Source: Lachnospiraceae bacterium
Lineage (GTDB): Bacteria; Bacillota; Clostridia; Lachnospirales; Lachnospiraceae
NCBI GenBank assembly: GCA_024695145.1
Contig: JAILIS010000046.1
Location: forward strand, 1-64,000
Length of the DNA: 64,000 nt
Reading direction: 5' to 3'
In this document: one piece after another, positions 1-7,488 of the stretch
Numbering within the stretch: position 1 is the first letter of the stretch
Layout of the letters: each line of letters starts with the position of its first letter
Program-made: the position numbers and the translations under genes
The notes under the pieces: model-generated
Databases searched by the model: none
What the model was told of the DNA's origin: nothing
The model's input: the letters and a program-made list of their open reading frames with translations, nothing else

Positions 1-1
1 C

Positions 2-160
2 ACACCTGATCTTAACGATCCTGAGTACAAGAAGGCTCTTAAGAACGCTATGCAGAACCGTGTAGACGCTGTTAAAGGATTTGCTGAGAAGAAGGAAGGA
101 TATGATAAGCTTCCCGATGAGGCACTTGCAGCTGTTCAGAAACTTGTTGATGCACTGTAA
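2..160 (+). CDS. C-terminal end of an unidentified protein (partial, 5' end outside window)
   Basis: An open frame enters from the left edge and stops with TAA at 158-160, giving the last 52 residues of a protein. The fragment is Lys-, Ala- and Glu-rich, looks helical and ends in ALAAVQKLVDAL. No catalytic motif is visible and I do not recognise the family. A strong terminator follows within 30 bases, so this gene closes the preceding transcription unit and is not part of the tyrS operon. Codon use (AAG, CTT, GAT rich) resembles that of a well-expressed gene, which is an inference only. Confidence 0.6.
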   Translation, partial: TPDLNDPEYKKALKNAMQNRVDAVKGFAEKKEGYDKLPDEALAAVQKLVDAL

Positions 161-186
161 GATCCGCTCATCATATAAAAGATCAC

Positions 187-217
187 TACCCCCGCACAAC
201 CTGCGGGGGTATTTTTT
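187..217 (+). terminator. Rho-independent terminator
   Basis: A 10-bp GC-rich perfect stem (187-196 pairing with 202-211), loop CAACC, then six T residues at 212-217. It ends the transcript of the partial gene at the left edge and isolates it from tyrS. Confidence 0.9.
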
Positions 218-235
218 ACCTTTACGAGGTTGTCA

Positions 236-263
236 TTGACTAAATATCAGTAAATGTTATAAT
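236..263 (+). promoter_or_regulatory. SigA-type promoter for the tyrS/dlt-like operon
   Basis: TTGACT at 236-241, a 16-base spacer and a perfect TATAAT at 258-263. The start of transcription would fall near 270, leaving a leader of only about 28 bases before the tyrS ATG. There is therefore no room for a T-box leader, which is common for tyrS in other Firmicutes. The ribosome site ATCGGAGG lies just before the ATG. Confidence 0.75.
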
Positions 264-297
264 TTCTGAATGTATGTAAGATTATCGGAGGTATATT

Positions 298-1530
298 ATG
301 AAGATTTACGAAGAACTCGTGGCCCGCGGTCTTATCGCACAGGTTACTGATGAAGAGAGAATAAAAGAACTTATCAATAACGGGCAGGCCACATTTTATA
401 TAGGCTTTGATCCGACTGCCGACAGTCTTCATGTCGGTCATTTTATGGCACTCTGTCTCATGAAGAGACTGCAGATGGCCGGTAACAGACCGATAGCGCT
501 TCTCGGAGGGGGCACAGGAATGATAGGTGATCCTTCTGGAAAGACCGAGATGCGCAAGATGATGACGAAGGAGACTATAGATCATAACATAGAATGCTTT
601 AAGGAACAGATGAGCCGCTTTATTGATTTTGGCGAGGGAAAGGCCATAATGGTCAACAACGCCGACTGGCTCTTAAACCTTAACTATGTGGAACTTCTTC
701 GTGAGGTCGGAGCTGATTTTCACGTTAACAACATGCTCAGGGCCGAATGCTACAAACAGAGGCTTGAGAGGGACGGCGGACTGTCATTTCTCGAATTCAA
801 CTATATGATTATGCAGAGCTATGATTTCCTTGAACTTTACAGGAGATACGGCTGTAATCTTCAGTTCGGCGGTGATGATCAGTGGAGCAATATGCTTGGC
901 GGCCGTGAACTTATAAGGAAAAAGTACGGAGAGAAGAAAGCCGATGCGATGACAATCACACTTTTACTCAACTCCGAAGGACAGAAGATGGGCAAGACTG
1001 TCGGCGGGGCCGTATGGCTTGATCCGAAAAAGACTTCACCGTATGATTTTTACCAGTACTGGAGAAACGTTGATGATGCCGACGTATTAAAGTGCATCCG
1101 TATGCTGACTTTCCTTCCGCTTGAAGAAATAGATGCAATGGATACGTGGGAAGGGGCAAAGCTCAATGAAGCAAAGGAGATCCTTGCATATGAGCTTACA
1201 AAACTCGTCCACGGTGATGAGGAGGCCGAAAAAGCCAGGAATGCTGCAAAAGCCATATTTTCCGCGGGTGATTTTACGGACATGCCCACAGTTGACATAA
1301 CATCGGACGATCTGAGAGACGGAGCGATAGACATTTGTTCAATCCTTGTCAAATGCGGATTTGCCTCATCAAGAACAGATGCCAGACGTACGGTTGAAGG
1401 CGGAGGCGCAAGTGTTGAAGGTAACAAAGTATCAGATCCGTTTTGCTCATATACACCCGATGATATCGGCGACGGACTTGTTATCAGAAAGGGAAAGAAA
1501 AACTACAAAAAGGTCATATACAAGAGCTGA
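298..1530 (+). CDS. tyrS: Tyrosyl-tRNA synthetase
   Basis: Charges tRNA-Tyr with tyrosine using ATP, in the cytoplasm. The 410-residue length is normal for bacterial TyrRS. The class I signature appears as HVGH at residues 45-48 and the second signature as KMGKT at 230-234. The tyrosine/ATP pocket region contains GFDPTADSLH and GGDDQWSNM. The last ~70 residues look like an S4 RNA-binding domain. The ATG at 298 has a GGAGG site at a good distance. The stop codon overlaps the start of the adenylation gene by one base, so tyrS appears to be the first gene of the operon containing the dlt-like cassette. That coupling is unusual. Function is secure; the operon role is inferred. Confidence 0.97.
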   Translation: MKIYEELVARGLIAQVTDEERIKELINNGQATFYIGFDPTADSLHVGHFMALCLMKRLQMAGNRPIALLGGGTGMIGDPSGKTEMRKMMTKETIDHNIECFKEQMSRFIDFGEGKAIMVNNADWLLNLNYVELLREVGADFHVNNMLRAECYKQRLERDGGLSFLEFNYMIMQSYDFLELYRRYGCNLQFGGDDQWSNMLGGRELIRKKYGEKKADAMTITLLLNSEGQKMGKTVGGAVWLDPKKTSPYDFYQYWRNVDDADVLKCIRMLTFLPLEEIDAMDTWEGAKLNEAKEILAYELTKLVHGDEEAEKARNAAKAIFSAGDFTDMPTVDITSDDLRDGAIDICSILVKCGFASSRTDARRTVEGGGASVEGNKVSDPFCSYTPDDIGDGLVIRKGKKNYKKVIYKS

Positions 1531-3038
1531 TGATGAAGACAAATATTCTTGAATATCTGACGGATGCTGCCGATGCTCATCCGGATAAGTGTGCTTTTTT
1601 TGATGAACAGATAAGCTATTCGTATTCGCGCATGCTAAATGAAGCGCGCGCCATAGGGACGAAGCTTATAAACAGGCTCAATGCAAAATGCAGTCCCGTT
1701 ATCATTTACATGGATAAATCACCGGCTGCTCTAGCCGCATTCTGGGGCGTTTTGTACAGCAGGAATTTCTATGTTCCGATCGATACGCATATGCCGGACG
1801 TAAGGATGCGCCTGATCGTGGAGAACTTAAAACCTGCCGCGTTCATAACGGATATGGCATATTATGATGAAGCGCGAAAGTATTCGAACAATGTTTTTAT
1901 CTTCGAAGAAATGGCACAGACTCCGGTTGACGATGCGACCCTTGATGAGAGAATGAGGACCTGTATAGACACGGATCCCGCATATGTTCTCTATACTTCC
2001 GGTTCAACGGGCGTTCCAAAAGGAGTCGTTGTAAGCCACAGATCGCTCATTGATTACGTGGAACAGTTCTGCAGTGCCGTCGGACTTGAAGAAAATGACA
2101 TAATCGCCAATCAGGCACCGTTTTATTTTGACGCATCGCTCATTGACATATACTGTACTCTAAGATGCGGCGGGACAATGGGTATAGTTCCTGCCGAATA
2201 TTTCTCGGTTCCTTTAAGGCTTCTTGAATTTTTACAGAAATACGATATCACGGCGATCAGATGGGTTCCCTCGGCCATGAAGATGATATCAATGTTCAAG
2301 GGCTTTGCTTCAATACGGCCGGATAAGCTCAAAAAGATCATTTTCGGTGCCGAATCGATGCCCACAAAAGTATATAACTACTGGAAAAAGAACTATCCGG
2401 ATGCGATGTTCGTCCAGATATACGGGCCGACAGAGATCACCGGAGTATGCACATACCATATTACCGACAGGGAATATGCCGATGATGAGACCATTCCGAT
2501 AGGAAAGGCATTTAGAAATACAGAGGTGTTCCTGCTTGATGAGGATAACCGGCTTATAACGAGAAGTGATGTTATCGGTGAGATATGTGTTAAAGGCAGC
2601 TGTCTGGCGCTCGGATACTATAACGCAAAAGAGAAGAGCGATGAGGTCTTTGTGCAGAATCCTCTTAATCCGTTCTACAGTGAAAAGATATACCGCACCG
2701 GCGATCTGGCAAGATACAATGAAAACAGGGATCTTGTATTTGTCTCCCGAAAAGATTTTCAGATAAAGCATATGGGACACAGGATAGAGCTCGGAGAGAT
2801 AGAGACCGCCGTAAACTCGCTTCCGGGCATGAGGAATTCGTGCTGTCTGTATGACACGGACCGTCAGAAGATCGTTCTGTTCTATGAAACGGATGATTAT
2901 GATGATATAACGATCACTGATGCACTTAAGAAAAGACTGCAGAGGTATATGCTTCCGAACACCGTACACAGGCTTGATGCACTGCCTCAGTTAAAGAACG
3001 GTAAAGTTGACAGGGTTACGCTCAAAAAGATGATATGA
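1530..3038 (+). CDS. DltA-like amino acid adenylation enzyme (carrier-protein ligase)
   Basis: Member of the AMP-binding (ANL) superfamily, closest in layout to D-alanine:carrier-protein ligase DltA: a 502-residue stand-alone adenylation domain. Visible motifs are the phosphate-binding loop YTSGSTGVPKG (155-165), FDAS with the amino-group-binding Asp201, YGPTE (298-302), TGD (390-392) and the A10 lysine in NGK (Lys492). It should convert an amino acid to its adenylate and load the carrier encoded next. The residue that in DltA is a selectivity-determining Cys (in FCGE) is Gly273 here (in FGAE), and the flanking pocket residues also differ, so D-alanine may not be the substrate. It is translationally coupled to tyrS through a one-base overlap. 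Adenylating activity is likely; the substrate is unknown. Confidence 0.85.
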   Translation: MMKTNILEYLTDAADAHPDKCAFFDEQISYSYSRMLNEARAIGTKLINRLNAKCSPVIIYMDKSPAALAAFWGVLYSRNFYVPIDTHMPDVRMRLIVENLKPAAFITDMAYYDEARKYSNNVFIFEEMAQTPVDDATLDERMRTCIDTDPAYVLYTSGSTGVPKGVVVSHRSLIDYVEQFCSAVGLEENDIIANQAPFYFDASLIDIYCTLRCGGTMGIVPAEYFSVPLRLLEFLQKYDITAIRWVPSAMKMISMFKGFASIRPDKLKKIIFGAESMPTKVYNYWKKNYPDAMFVQIYGPTEITGVCTYHITDREYADDETIPIGKAFRNTEVFLLDEDNRLITRSDVIGEICVKGSCLALGYYNAKEKSDEVFVQNPLNPFYSEKIYRTGDLARYNENRDLVFVSRKDFQIKHMGHRIELGEIETAVNSLPGMRNSCCLYDTDRQKIVLFYETDDYDDITITDALKKRLQRYMLPNTVHRLDALPQLKNGKVDRVTLKKMI

Positions 3039-3059
3039 TGTACTGCAAGGAGGTTTGTT

Positions 3060-3287
3060 ATGGACAGAATAAAAGAGATATTAAAAGGTGTTCATCCCGA
3101 GGTTGATTATGAGAAGGAAGATCATCTTATCGATAAGAGGATATTTGATTCTTTTGATGTTGTCACCGTTGTCGGTGAACTGATGGATGAGTTCGATATT
3201 GAGATCACTGCCGAACATATGATACCGGAAAACTTCAATTCCGCCGAAGCTATAAGCCGTCTTGTGAGCACGTTAGAGGAAGAGTGA
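3060..3287 (+). CDS. Acyl/peptidyl carrier protein (DltC-like)
   Basis: A 75-residue acidic helical protein with the phosphopantetheine attachment motif DSFD (Ser31). The size and motif match DltC, which carries the activated amino acid as a thioester. A strong AAGGAGG site precedes the ATG. It sits 21 bases after the adenylation gene and 4 bases before the MBOAT gene. The order is thus ligase-carrier-acyltransferase-SGNH, where the classical dlt order is A-B-C-D. A generic ACP for fatty acid synthesis is unlikely in this context. Confidence 0.88.
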   Translation: MDRIKEILKGVHPEVDYEKEDHLIDKRIFDSFDVVTVVGELMDEFDIEITAEHMIPENFNSAEAISRLVSTLEEE

Positions 3288-3291
3288 CCCC

Positions 3292-4887
3292 ATGTCTTTT
3301 ATCTCGATGGATTTTGCGCTGTTTGTAACGGTCGCACTGATCCTGTATTATGCTCTTCCTAAAAAATGCCAGTGGGTGGTCCTTCTTGTGGCAAGCCTTA
3401 CGTTCTATGCGCAGACCGACCCGAAGGATTTTATATATATCATCACGACTACCGTCAGCACATACATATGTGCTGCTCTTATAGAGGACAGATCAAAAAA
3501 ACAAAAGTTATACCTTGAAGAGAACAAAGACACTCTTTCCAAAGAGGAAAAAAAGCAATACAAGGCAAAGGTCAAAGCTGTCCAGAAAAGATTTCTCATC
3601 AGCTGCCTTGTTCTTAATATCGGTATTCTTGCATACCTGAAATATGCAAACATCTCCATTGCCTATATCAATCTTTTCAGGCTGACGTATTTTAACAGCA
3701 CTGAATTTATCCCTTTTATACGGGTGCTTCTGCCGCTGGGCATTTCTTTTTATACGTTCCAGACAATGGGATATATCATCGACATTTATTACGGCAAATA
3801 TGAAAGAGAGCGTAATCTTTTCAGGTTTGCCCTCTATGTTTCGTTCTTTCCTCAGATACTGCAGGGACCGATAAGCCGTTTCGGAAACCTTGCTCCGTCC
3901 CTTTACGGCGAAAAATCATTTGATTTTAACAGGATCCGATCCGGGTTTTACCGCATTGTCTGGGGACTGTTCAAAAAGCTTGTTATTGCCGACAGACTGG
4001 CATCGTTTGTCTCATCGGTCATGTCGGCCAAAGAGTCATATCCCGGGCTTTACATCCTTCTTGCCGTATTCTTTTACTCAATGCAGATATTCGGTGATTT
4101 TTCGGGAGGGATAGATGTGGCTTTGGGTGTTTCGGAAATGTTCGGTGTAACACTTCCCGAAAACTTCGAGCGGCCGTTCTTTTCAAAATCGATATCCGAA
4201 TACTGGCAGAGATGGCATATCACGCTCGGTTCGTGGTTTAAAGACTACATTTTCTATCCTCTGTCACTGAACAAAAGCATAATAAGATTCTCGAAAAAAG
4301 TACGGCAGATGGGACTTGAAACGTTCGGAAAGAGGATACCGATCTATATTCCCATGTTCTTTGTATGGCTTCTTACCGGTATGTGGCACGGTTCCCAAAG
4401 CCGCTATGTTGTCTGGGGACTGTTCAACTTTGTGTTCATAGTGCTCGGAACAGAGCTTGAACCGCTGTCGTTAAAGATAACGACGCGTTACAGCCTTAAA
4501 GAGAGCAGCTTCTTCATGAGAGCATACCGGGTCATAAAGACGTTTGCACTCATGTCGTTTCTGCGCCTTTTTGATATAAATGCGGATACGGCCGGCGCTT
4601 TTCGTGCATTCAGGCTGTGCTTTACCGGCTGGAAAAGCTTTGATATCACAAAGGTATTTGAAGAACTGTCACTTCCCGCGGAAGACTTTTATGTTGCCGT
4701 GATCGCGGTGATCCTGCTGTTCATATTCGAACTGATCCAGAGAAAGGGCAGTGTAAGAGTGAGGATCTTTGCTCTGCCTGTAGCCGTGCAGTGGGTCATA
4801 CTGTCGGCTCTTATTACGATCGTAAGCGTATTCGGTTACTACGGTCCCGGATATGATGCGGCTTCATTCATTTACGGAGCGTTCTGA
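3292..4887 (+). CDS. MBOAT family membrane O-acyltransferase (DltB/AlgI-like)
   Basis: A 531-residue polytopic membrane protein with roughly ten or more hydrophobic segments and a charged cytoplasmic loop at about residues 66-100. It carries the MBOAT signatures: EYWQRWHITLGSW (His309) and the invariant histidine in TGMWHGS (His366). Proteins of this family pass an acyl group from a cytoplasmic carrier across the membrane to a hydroxyl on an extracellular polymer: DltB for teichoic acid D-alanylation, AlgI and PatA for acetylation. Coupling to an amino-acid ligase and carrier argues that the acyl group here is an aminoacyl group. The following gene overlaps its stop codon. The acceptor polymer cannot be read from the sequence. 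Confidence 0.9.
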   Translation: MSFISMDFALFVTVALILYYALPKKCQWVVLLVASLTFYAQTDPKDFIYIITTTVSTYICAALIEDRSKKQKLYLEENKDTLSKEEKKQYKAKVKAVQKRFLISCLVLNIGILAYLKYANISIAYINLFRLTYFNSTEFIPFIRVLLPLGISFYTFQTMGYIIDIYYGKYERERNLFRFALYVSFFPQILQGPISRFGNLAPSLYGEKSFDFNRIRSGFYRIVWGLFKKLVIADRLASFVSSVMSAKESYPGLYILLAVFFYSMQIFGDFSGGIDVALGVSEMFGVTLPENFERPFFSKSISEYWQRWHITLGSWFKDYIFYPLSLNKSIIRFSKKVRQMGLETFGKRIPIYIPMFFVWLLTGMWHGSQSRYVVWGLFNFVFIVLGTELEPLSLKITTRYSLKESSFFMRAYRVIKTFALMSFLRLFDINADTAGAFRAFRLCFTGWKSFDITKVFEELSLPAEDFYVAVIAVILLFIFELIQRKGSVRVRIFALPVAVQWVILSALITIVSVFGYYGPGYDAASFIYGAF

Positions 4888-5894
4888 TGAATAAAATGTC
4901 TTTTGGAAAATGGGCTGCGCCTTTTATAGTGATTATAAAGATATTGCTCATCATCTTTCTTGTTGTGACTCTCAACAGGGTTATGATGCCCAAATACATA
5001 AACGAGAACAAAGACGGGCGTATCACTCGCGAGTATTATCCCGCCGCAAAATATTCGGATGTTATCTTTGTCGGCTCATCCACGGTCTTTTCGGGGATCG
5101 ATCCGCGCGTTGTATGGAATGAGGGTAAGATATCCTCGTTTGTCAGAGGCAATGCTTCCCAGACGATGTGGATATCATATTATATGACAGAAGATGCTTT
5201 TCGGTGGCATAAACCGGAGATGGTATGTCTTGATATGACGTTCATAAAATACGGTGATGATTTTGTCGAAGAACCGTCCACGCGAAAATCGATCGACGGG
5301 ATGCGTTTGTCACCTTCAAAGATAAACTGTGTCAATGCTTCGATGGGTGAAGACGAAAAACTCATGGAATATATCGTTCCGCTCTTTAGGTTCCATACAA
5401 GGTGGAAAGAATTCACATGGGATGATATCAGATATGCGTGGTATAATAAGCCGGTGACGGTTAACGGATACATAGAAGATGATGAATGTTCGCCCGCACA
5501 GGAGGATGAGCTGACATATACGGGATCATTCGGGCCGATCAGCCCCAAAAACGAACAGTATCTGAGAAAGACCATTGAACTGTGCAAAAAAAACAGCGTT
5601 CAGATAATGCTCTTTAAGACTCCGGCGTTTTCATCAAACTGGAGTGACGATCTTGACGGCGAAATAGGAAAGATAGCCGATGAATACGATATAACCTATA
5701 TCAACTTTGATAAATATAATGATGCCATGGGGATGGACTACAAGGTTGACACCCCTGACGGCGGGAGCCACCTTAACAACAGCGGTGCGGCAAAGTTTTC
5801 ATCATACTTTGCAAAATATCTCAGAGAGCATTATGAGCTTGGAGATAACAGTAACAACAGCAGATATATAAAATACTGGAACAGCAGACAGTAA
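4887..5894 (+). CDS. Membrane-anchored SGNH/GDSL-like protein (DltD-like partner)
   Basis: A 335-residue protein with one N-terminal membrane segment (about residues 10-30) and an extracytoplasmic domain. The domain begins with an SGNH-type block I (FVGSS, Ser64/65) and ends with PDGGSHLN (Asp291, His295), the usual Asp/His block V. DltD, AlgX and PatB-like partners of MBOAT enzymes share this architecture and complete transfer to, or edit, the acyl group on the polymer. Its start overlaps the MBOAT stop in a TGATG junction. It lies 12 bases before the aminomutase. The DltD-like role is inferred from position and fold motifs; overall similarity to DltD looks low. Confidence 0.75.
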   Translation: MNKMSFGKWAAPFIVIIKILLIIFLVVTLNRVMMPKYINENKDGRITREYYPAAKYSDVIFVGSSTVFSGIDPRVVWNEGKISSFVRGNASQTMWISYYMTEDAFRWHKPEMVCLDMTFIKYGDDFVEEPSTRKSIDGMRLSPSKINCVNASMGEDEKLMEYIVPLFRFHTRWKEFTWDDIRYAWYNKPVTVNGYIEDDECSPAQEDELTYTGSFGPISPKNEQYLRKTIELCKKNSVQIMLFKTPAFSSNWSDDLDGEIGKIADEYDITYINFDKYNDAMGMDYKVDTPDGGSHLNNSGAAKFSSYFAKYLREHYELGDNSNNSRYIKYWNSRQ

Positions 5895-5906
5895 GGTAGA
5901 TATAAC

Positions 5907-7130
5907 ATGGATGAAAAAAGAAAGATAAGCCTTGAGAGGGCGGAAAAACTGCGCAGCGAGATAGAAGATTATCTTGCGTTCAAGGCTGATTTTATTCAAA
6001 AGACGGAAGAGATCAGAGATGTTCTTTCAAAAAAGCACAAAGAAGAACTGATGGATTATTTCGGTGCAACGGAAGAAGAGTGGAACGACTGGCACTGGCA
6101 GCTGCATCACAGGATCAGTTCGGTTTCCCTTCTGTCCAAATTCATAAAACTCTCCCCGAATCAGTACAGTACGATCGAGGAGATCTCCTGCAAATACAGA
6201 TGGGCGACCACACCGTATTATCTGTCACTTATGGATTATGAGGACATGAATTATCCCATAAACATGATGGCTCTTCCGAGTGCATACGAAAACGATGACA
6301 GCGGAGAGCTCGATCCGATGAGTGAGGAATATACCAATCCCGCCCCGTGTGTTACAAGAAGATATCCGAACCGTCTCATAATCAATGTCACGAGTTCCTG
6401 TGCGATGTTCTGCAGGCATTGTCAGAGGAGGCGCCGGATAGGGGAGAGCGACCGTATCGAATCGGAGGAAAATATCAGTGCGGCGATAGAATATATCAAA
6501 AATACTCCGGAGATCAGGGACGTACTGATCACCGGCGGAGATCCGCTGATGCTTCCGGATGAGATGCTCGAGAGCATAATCAGCCGTGTAAGAGCGATAG
6601 AACACGTTGAGATCGTAAGGATCGGATCCAGAGTCCCTGTAACGATGCCGCAGCGTATCACACAGGAACTGTGCGATATGCTTTCAAAATACCACCCGTT
6701 ATTTATGAACCTGCAGTTCAACCATCCCGGTGAGCTGACAGGCGATGCCGTCCGTGCATGTGAACGACTGGCTGATGCAGGTATCCCGCTCGGAAACCAG
6801 ATGGTTTTCCTTAAGGGCATCAACAACGATAAATACATAGTGCAGCTTCTCAATGAAGGCCTCTTAAAAGCAAGGGTAAGGCCGTATTATATATTCCATC
6901 CGAAGCAGGTCAGGGGAACAAAACACTTTGAGATAACGGTAGAAGAGGGCCTTAAGATCATGAAATATCTGCGTGGGCGTACATCGGGACTTGCGATCCC
7001 GCAGTACATAGTCAATGCGCCTCACGGTCTCGGAAAGATACCTCTGTTACCGAATTACATCGAGGAAAGTGACGAGGAACATGTAAAACTTAAAACCTGG
7101 GAAGGATGTGAAGTTGAGATAGAATACTGA
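5907..7130 (+). CDS. eam: Radical SAM aminomutase, predicted glutamate 2,3-aminomutase
   Basis: A KamA-family enzyme of 407 residues using a [4Fe-4S] cluster, S-adenosylmethionine and PLP. The cluster motif CAMFCRHC gives Cys165, Cys169 and Cys172. The PLP lysine is expected at Lys377 (in HGLGK). In lysine 2,3-aminomutase two aspartates bind the lysine side-chain amine; at those positions this protein has Lys333 (in FHPKQ) and Asn370 (in IVNAP). The same Lys/Asn pair marks the characterised Clostridioides difficile glutamate 2,3-aminomutase, so the predicted product is L-beta-glutamate. It is 12 bases after the SGNH gene with an AAGGT site, so cotranscription is likely. No EF-P beta-lysylation gene or beta-lysine acetyltransferase is nearby. 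Family is sure; specificity is a residue-based inference. Confidence 0.85.
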   Translation: MDEKRKISLERAEKLRSEIEDYLAFKADFIQKTEEIRDVLSKKHKEELMDYFGATEEEWNDWHWQLHHRISSVSLLSKFIKLSPNQYSTIEEISCKYRWATTPYYLSLMDYEDMNYPINMMALPSAYENDDSGELDPMSEEYTNPAPCVTRRYPNRLIINVTSSCAMFCRHCQRRRRIGESDRIESEENISAAIEYIKNTPEIRDVLITGGDPLMLPDEMLESIISRVRAIEHVEIVRIGSRVPVTMPQRITQELCDMLSKYHPLFMNLQFNHPGELTGDAVRACERLADAGIPLGNQMVFLKGINNDKYIVQLLNEGLLKARVRPYYIFHPKQVRGTKHFEITVEEGLKIMKYLRGRTSGLAIPQYIVNAPHGLGKIPLLPNYIEESDEEHVKLKTWEGCEVEIEY

Positions 7131-7164
7131 TCCGGCGGTTTTTAGTGCAGTTTATACAATTCTC

Positions 7165-7193
7165 TTGTTTTTTATTCTGTTTTTATATATAAT
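7165..7193 (+). promoter_or_regulatory. Promoter of the 6S-like RNA
   Basis: TTGTTT at 7165-7170, a 17-base spacer and TATAAT at 7188-7193 in an AT-rich stretch. The predicted transcription start (about 7200) coincides with the first base of the structured region, which supports an independent RNA gene. Confidence 0.65.
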
Positions 7194-7199
7194 ATAAAT

Positions 7200-7381
7200 A
7201 ACCTGGAATGTTCGAATAAGTTCTTGTAATTTTGAACCTACATCACTTTAAACGGGATTCCTATATCGCCGGTCGGATGTCAGGCCTCAATTTCCGGTGG
7301 AAGGCAGAAGATCCGGTTGCGGTTACCCACCTGGCATATTGCTAGGAGTCAAAATACAGGAATCGGCATTTCGGGGCAGTG
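7200..7381 (+). ncRNA. ssrS: Candidate 6S RNA
   Basis: A non-coding stretch with its own promoter and terminator that would give a ~180-nt RNA, the usual length of 6S RNA, which binds the RNA polymerase-SigA holoenzyme. The ends pair: CCTGGAATG (7202-7210) with CATTTCGGG (7368-7376), nine pairs including two G-U. The flanking ATGTTCG on the 5' side and GGCAT on the 3' side resemble the same parts of E. coli 6S. Inside, GATTCCT (7256-7262) pairs with AGGAATC (7358-7364), and CGGAT (7274-7278) can pair with ATCCG near 7311. The 5' side has a long region (7211-7255) that must form its own hairpin or an open bubble. The call rests on ends, size and context; a covariance-model search would decide. 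Confidence 0.55.
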
Positions 7382-7413
7382 GATTCTATAGTATCGGCTA
7401 TAGAATCTTTTTT
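7382..7413 (+). terminator. Rho-independent terminator of the 6S-like RNA
   Basis: A perfect 10-bp stem, GATTCTATAG (7382-7391) with CTATAGAATC (7398-7407), loop TATCGG, then six T at 7408-7413. It directly abuts the predicted 3' end of the RNA. Confidence 0.9.
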
Positions 7414-7422
7414 GTTTTATAG

Positions 7423-7451
7423 TTTAAAAATTCCTTTATTTATGCTATCAT
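7423..7451 (+). promoter_or_regulatory. Possible promoter for yihY-pheST-queA
   Basis: TTTAAA at 7423-7428, 17-base spacer, TATCAT at 7446-7451. It is a weak match, but a promoter is needed here because a strong terminator lies directly upstream. A 6-bp inverted repeat, ATGATT-TG-AATCAT (7462-7475), lies in the leader just before the ribosome site and could be an operator. Confidence 0.35.
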
Positions 7452-7488
7452 TCTATGGTTAATGATTTGAATCATAAAGGTTAGTGCT

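Noticed and set aside
161..297. T-box leader before tyrS
   Set aside because: After the terminator and promoter only about 28 bases of leader remain, with no specifier loop, antiterminator or T-box consensus.
7200..7381. Signal recognition particle RNA
   Set aside because: GTCAGG and AAGGCAG appear near 7278 and 7301, but the conserved GNRA-capped helix 8 and the Alu domain are missing, and the paired ends fit 6S RNA better.
7382..7488. T-box or riboswitch before yihY-pheST
   Set aside because: The hairpin belongs to the upstream RNA as its terminator. The remaining 75 bases are AT-rich without a T-box sequence or a known aptamer core.
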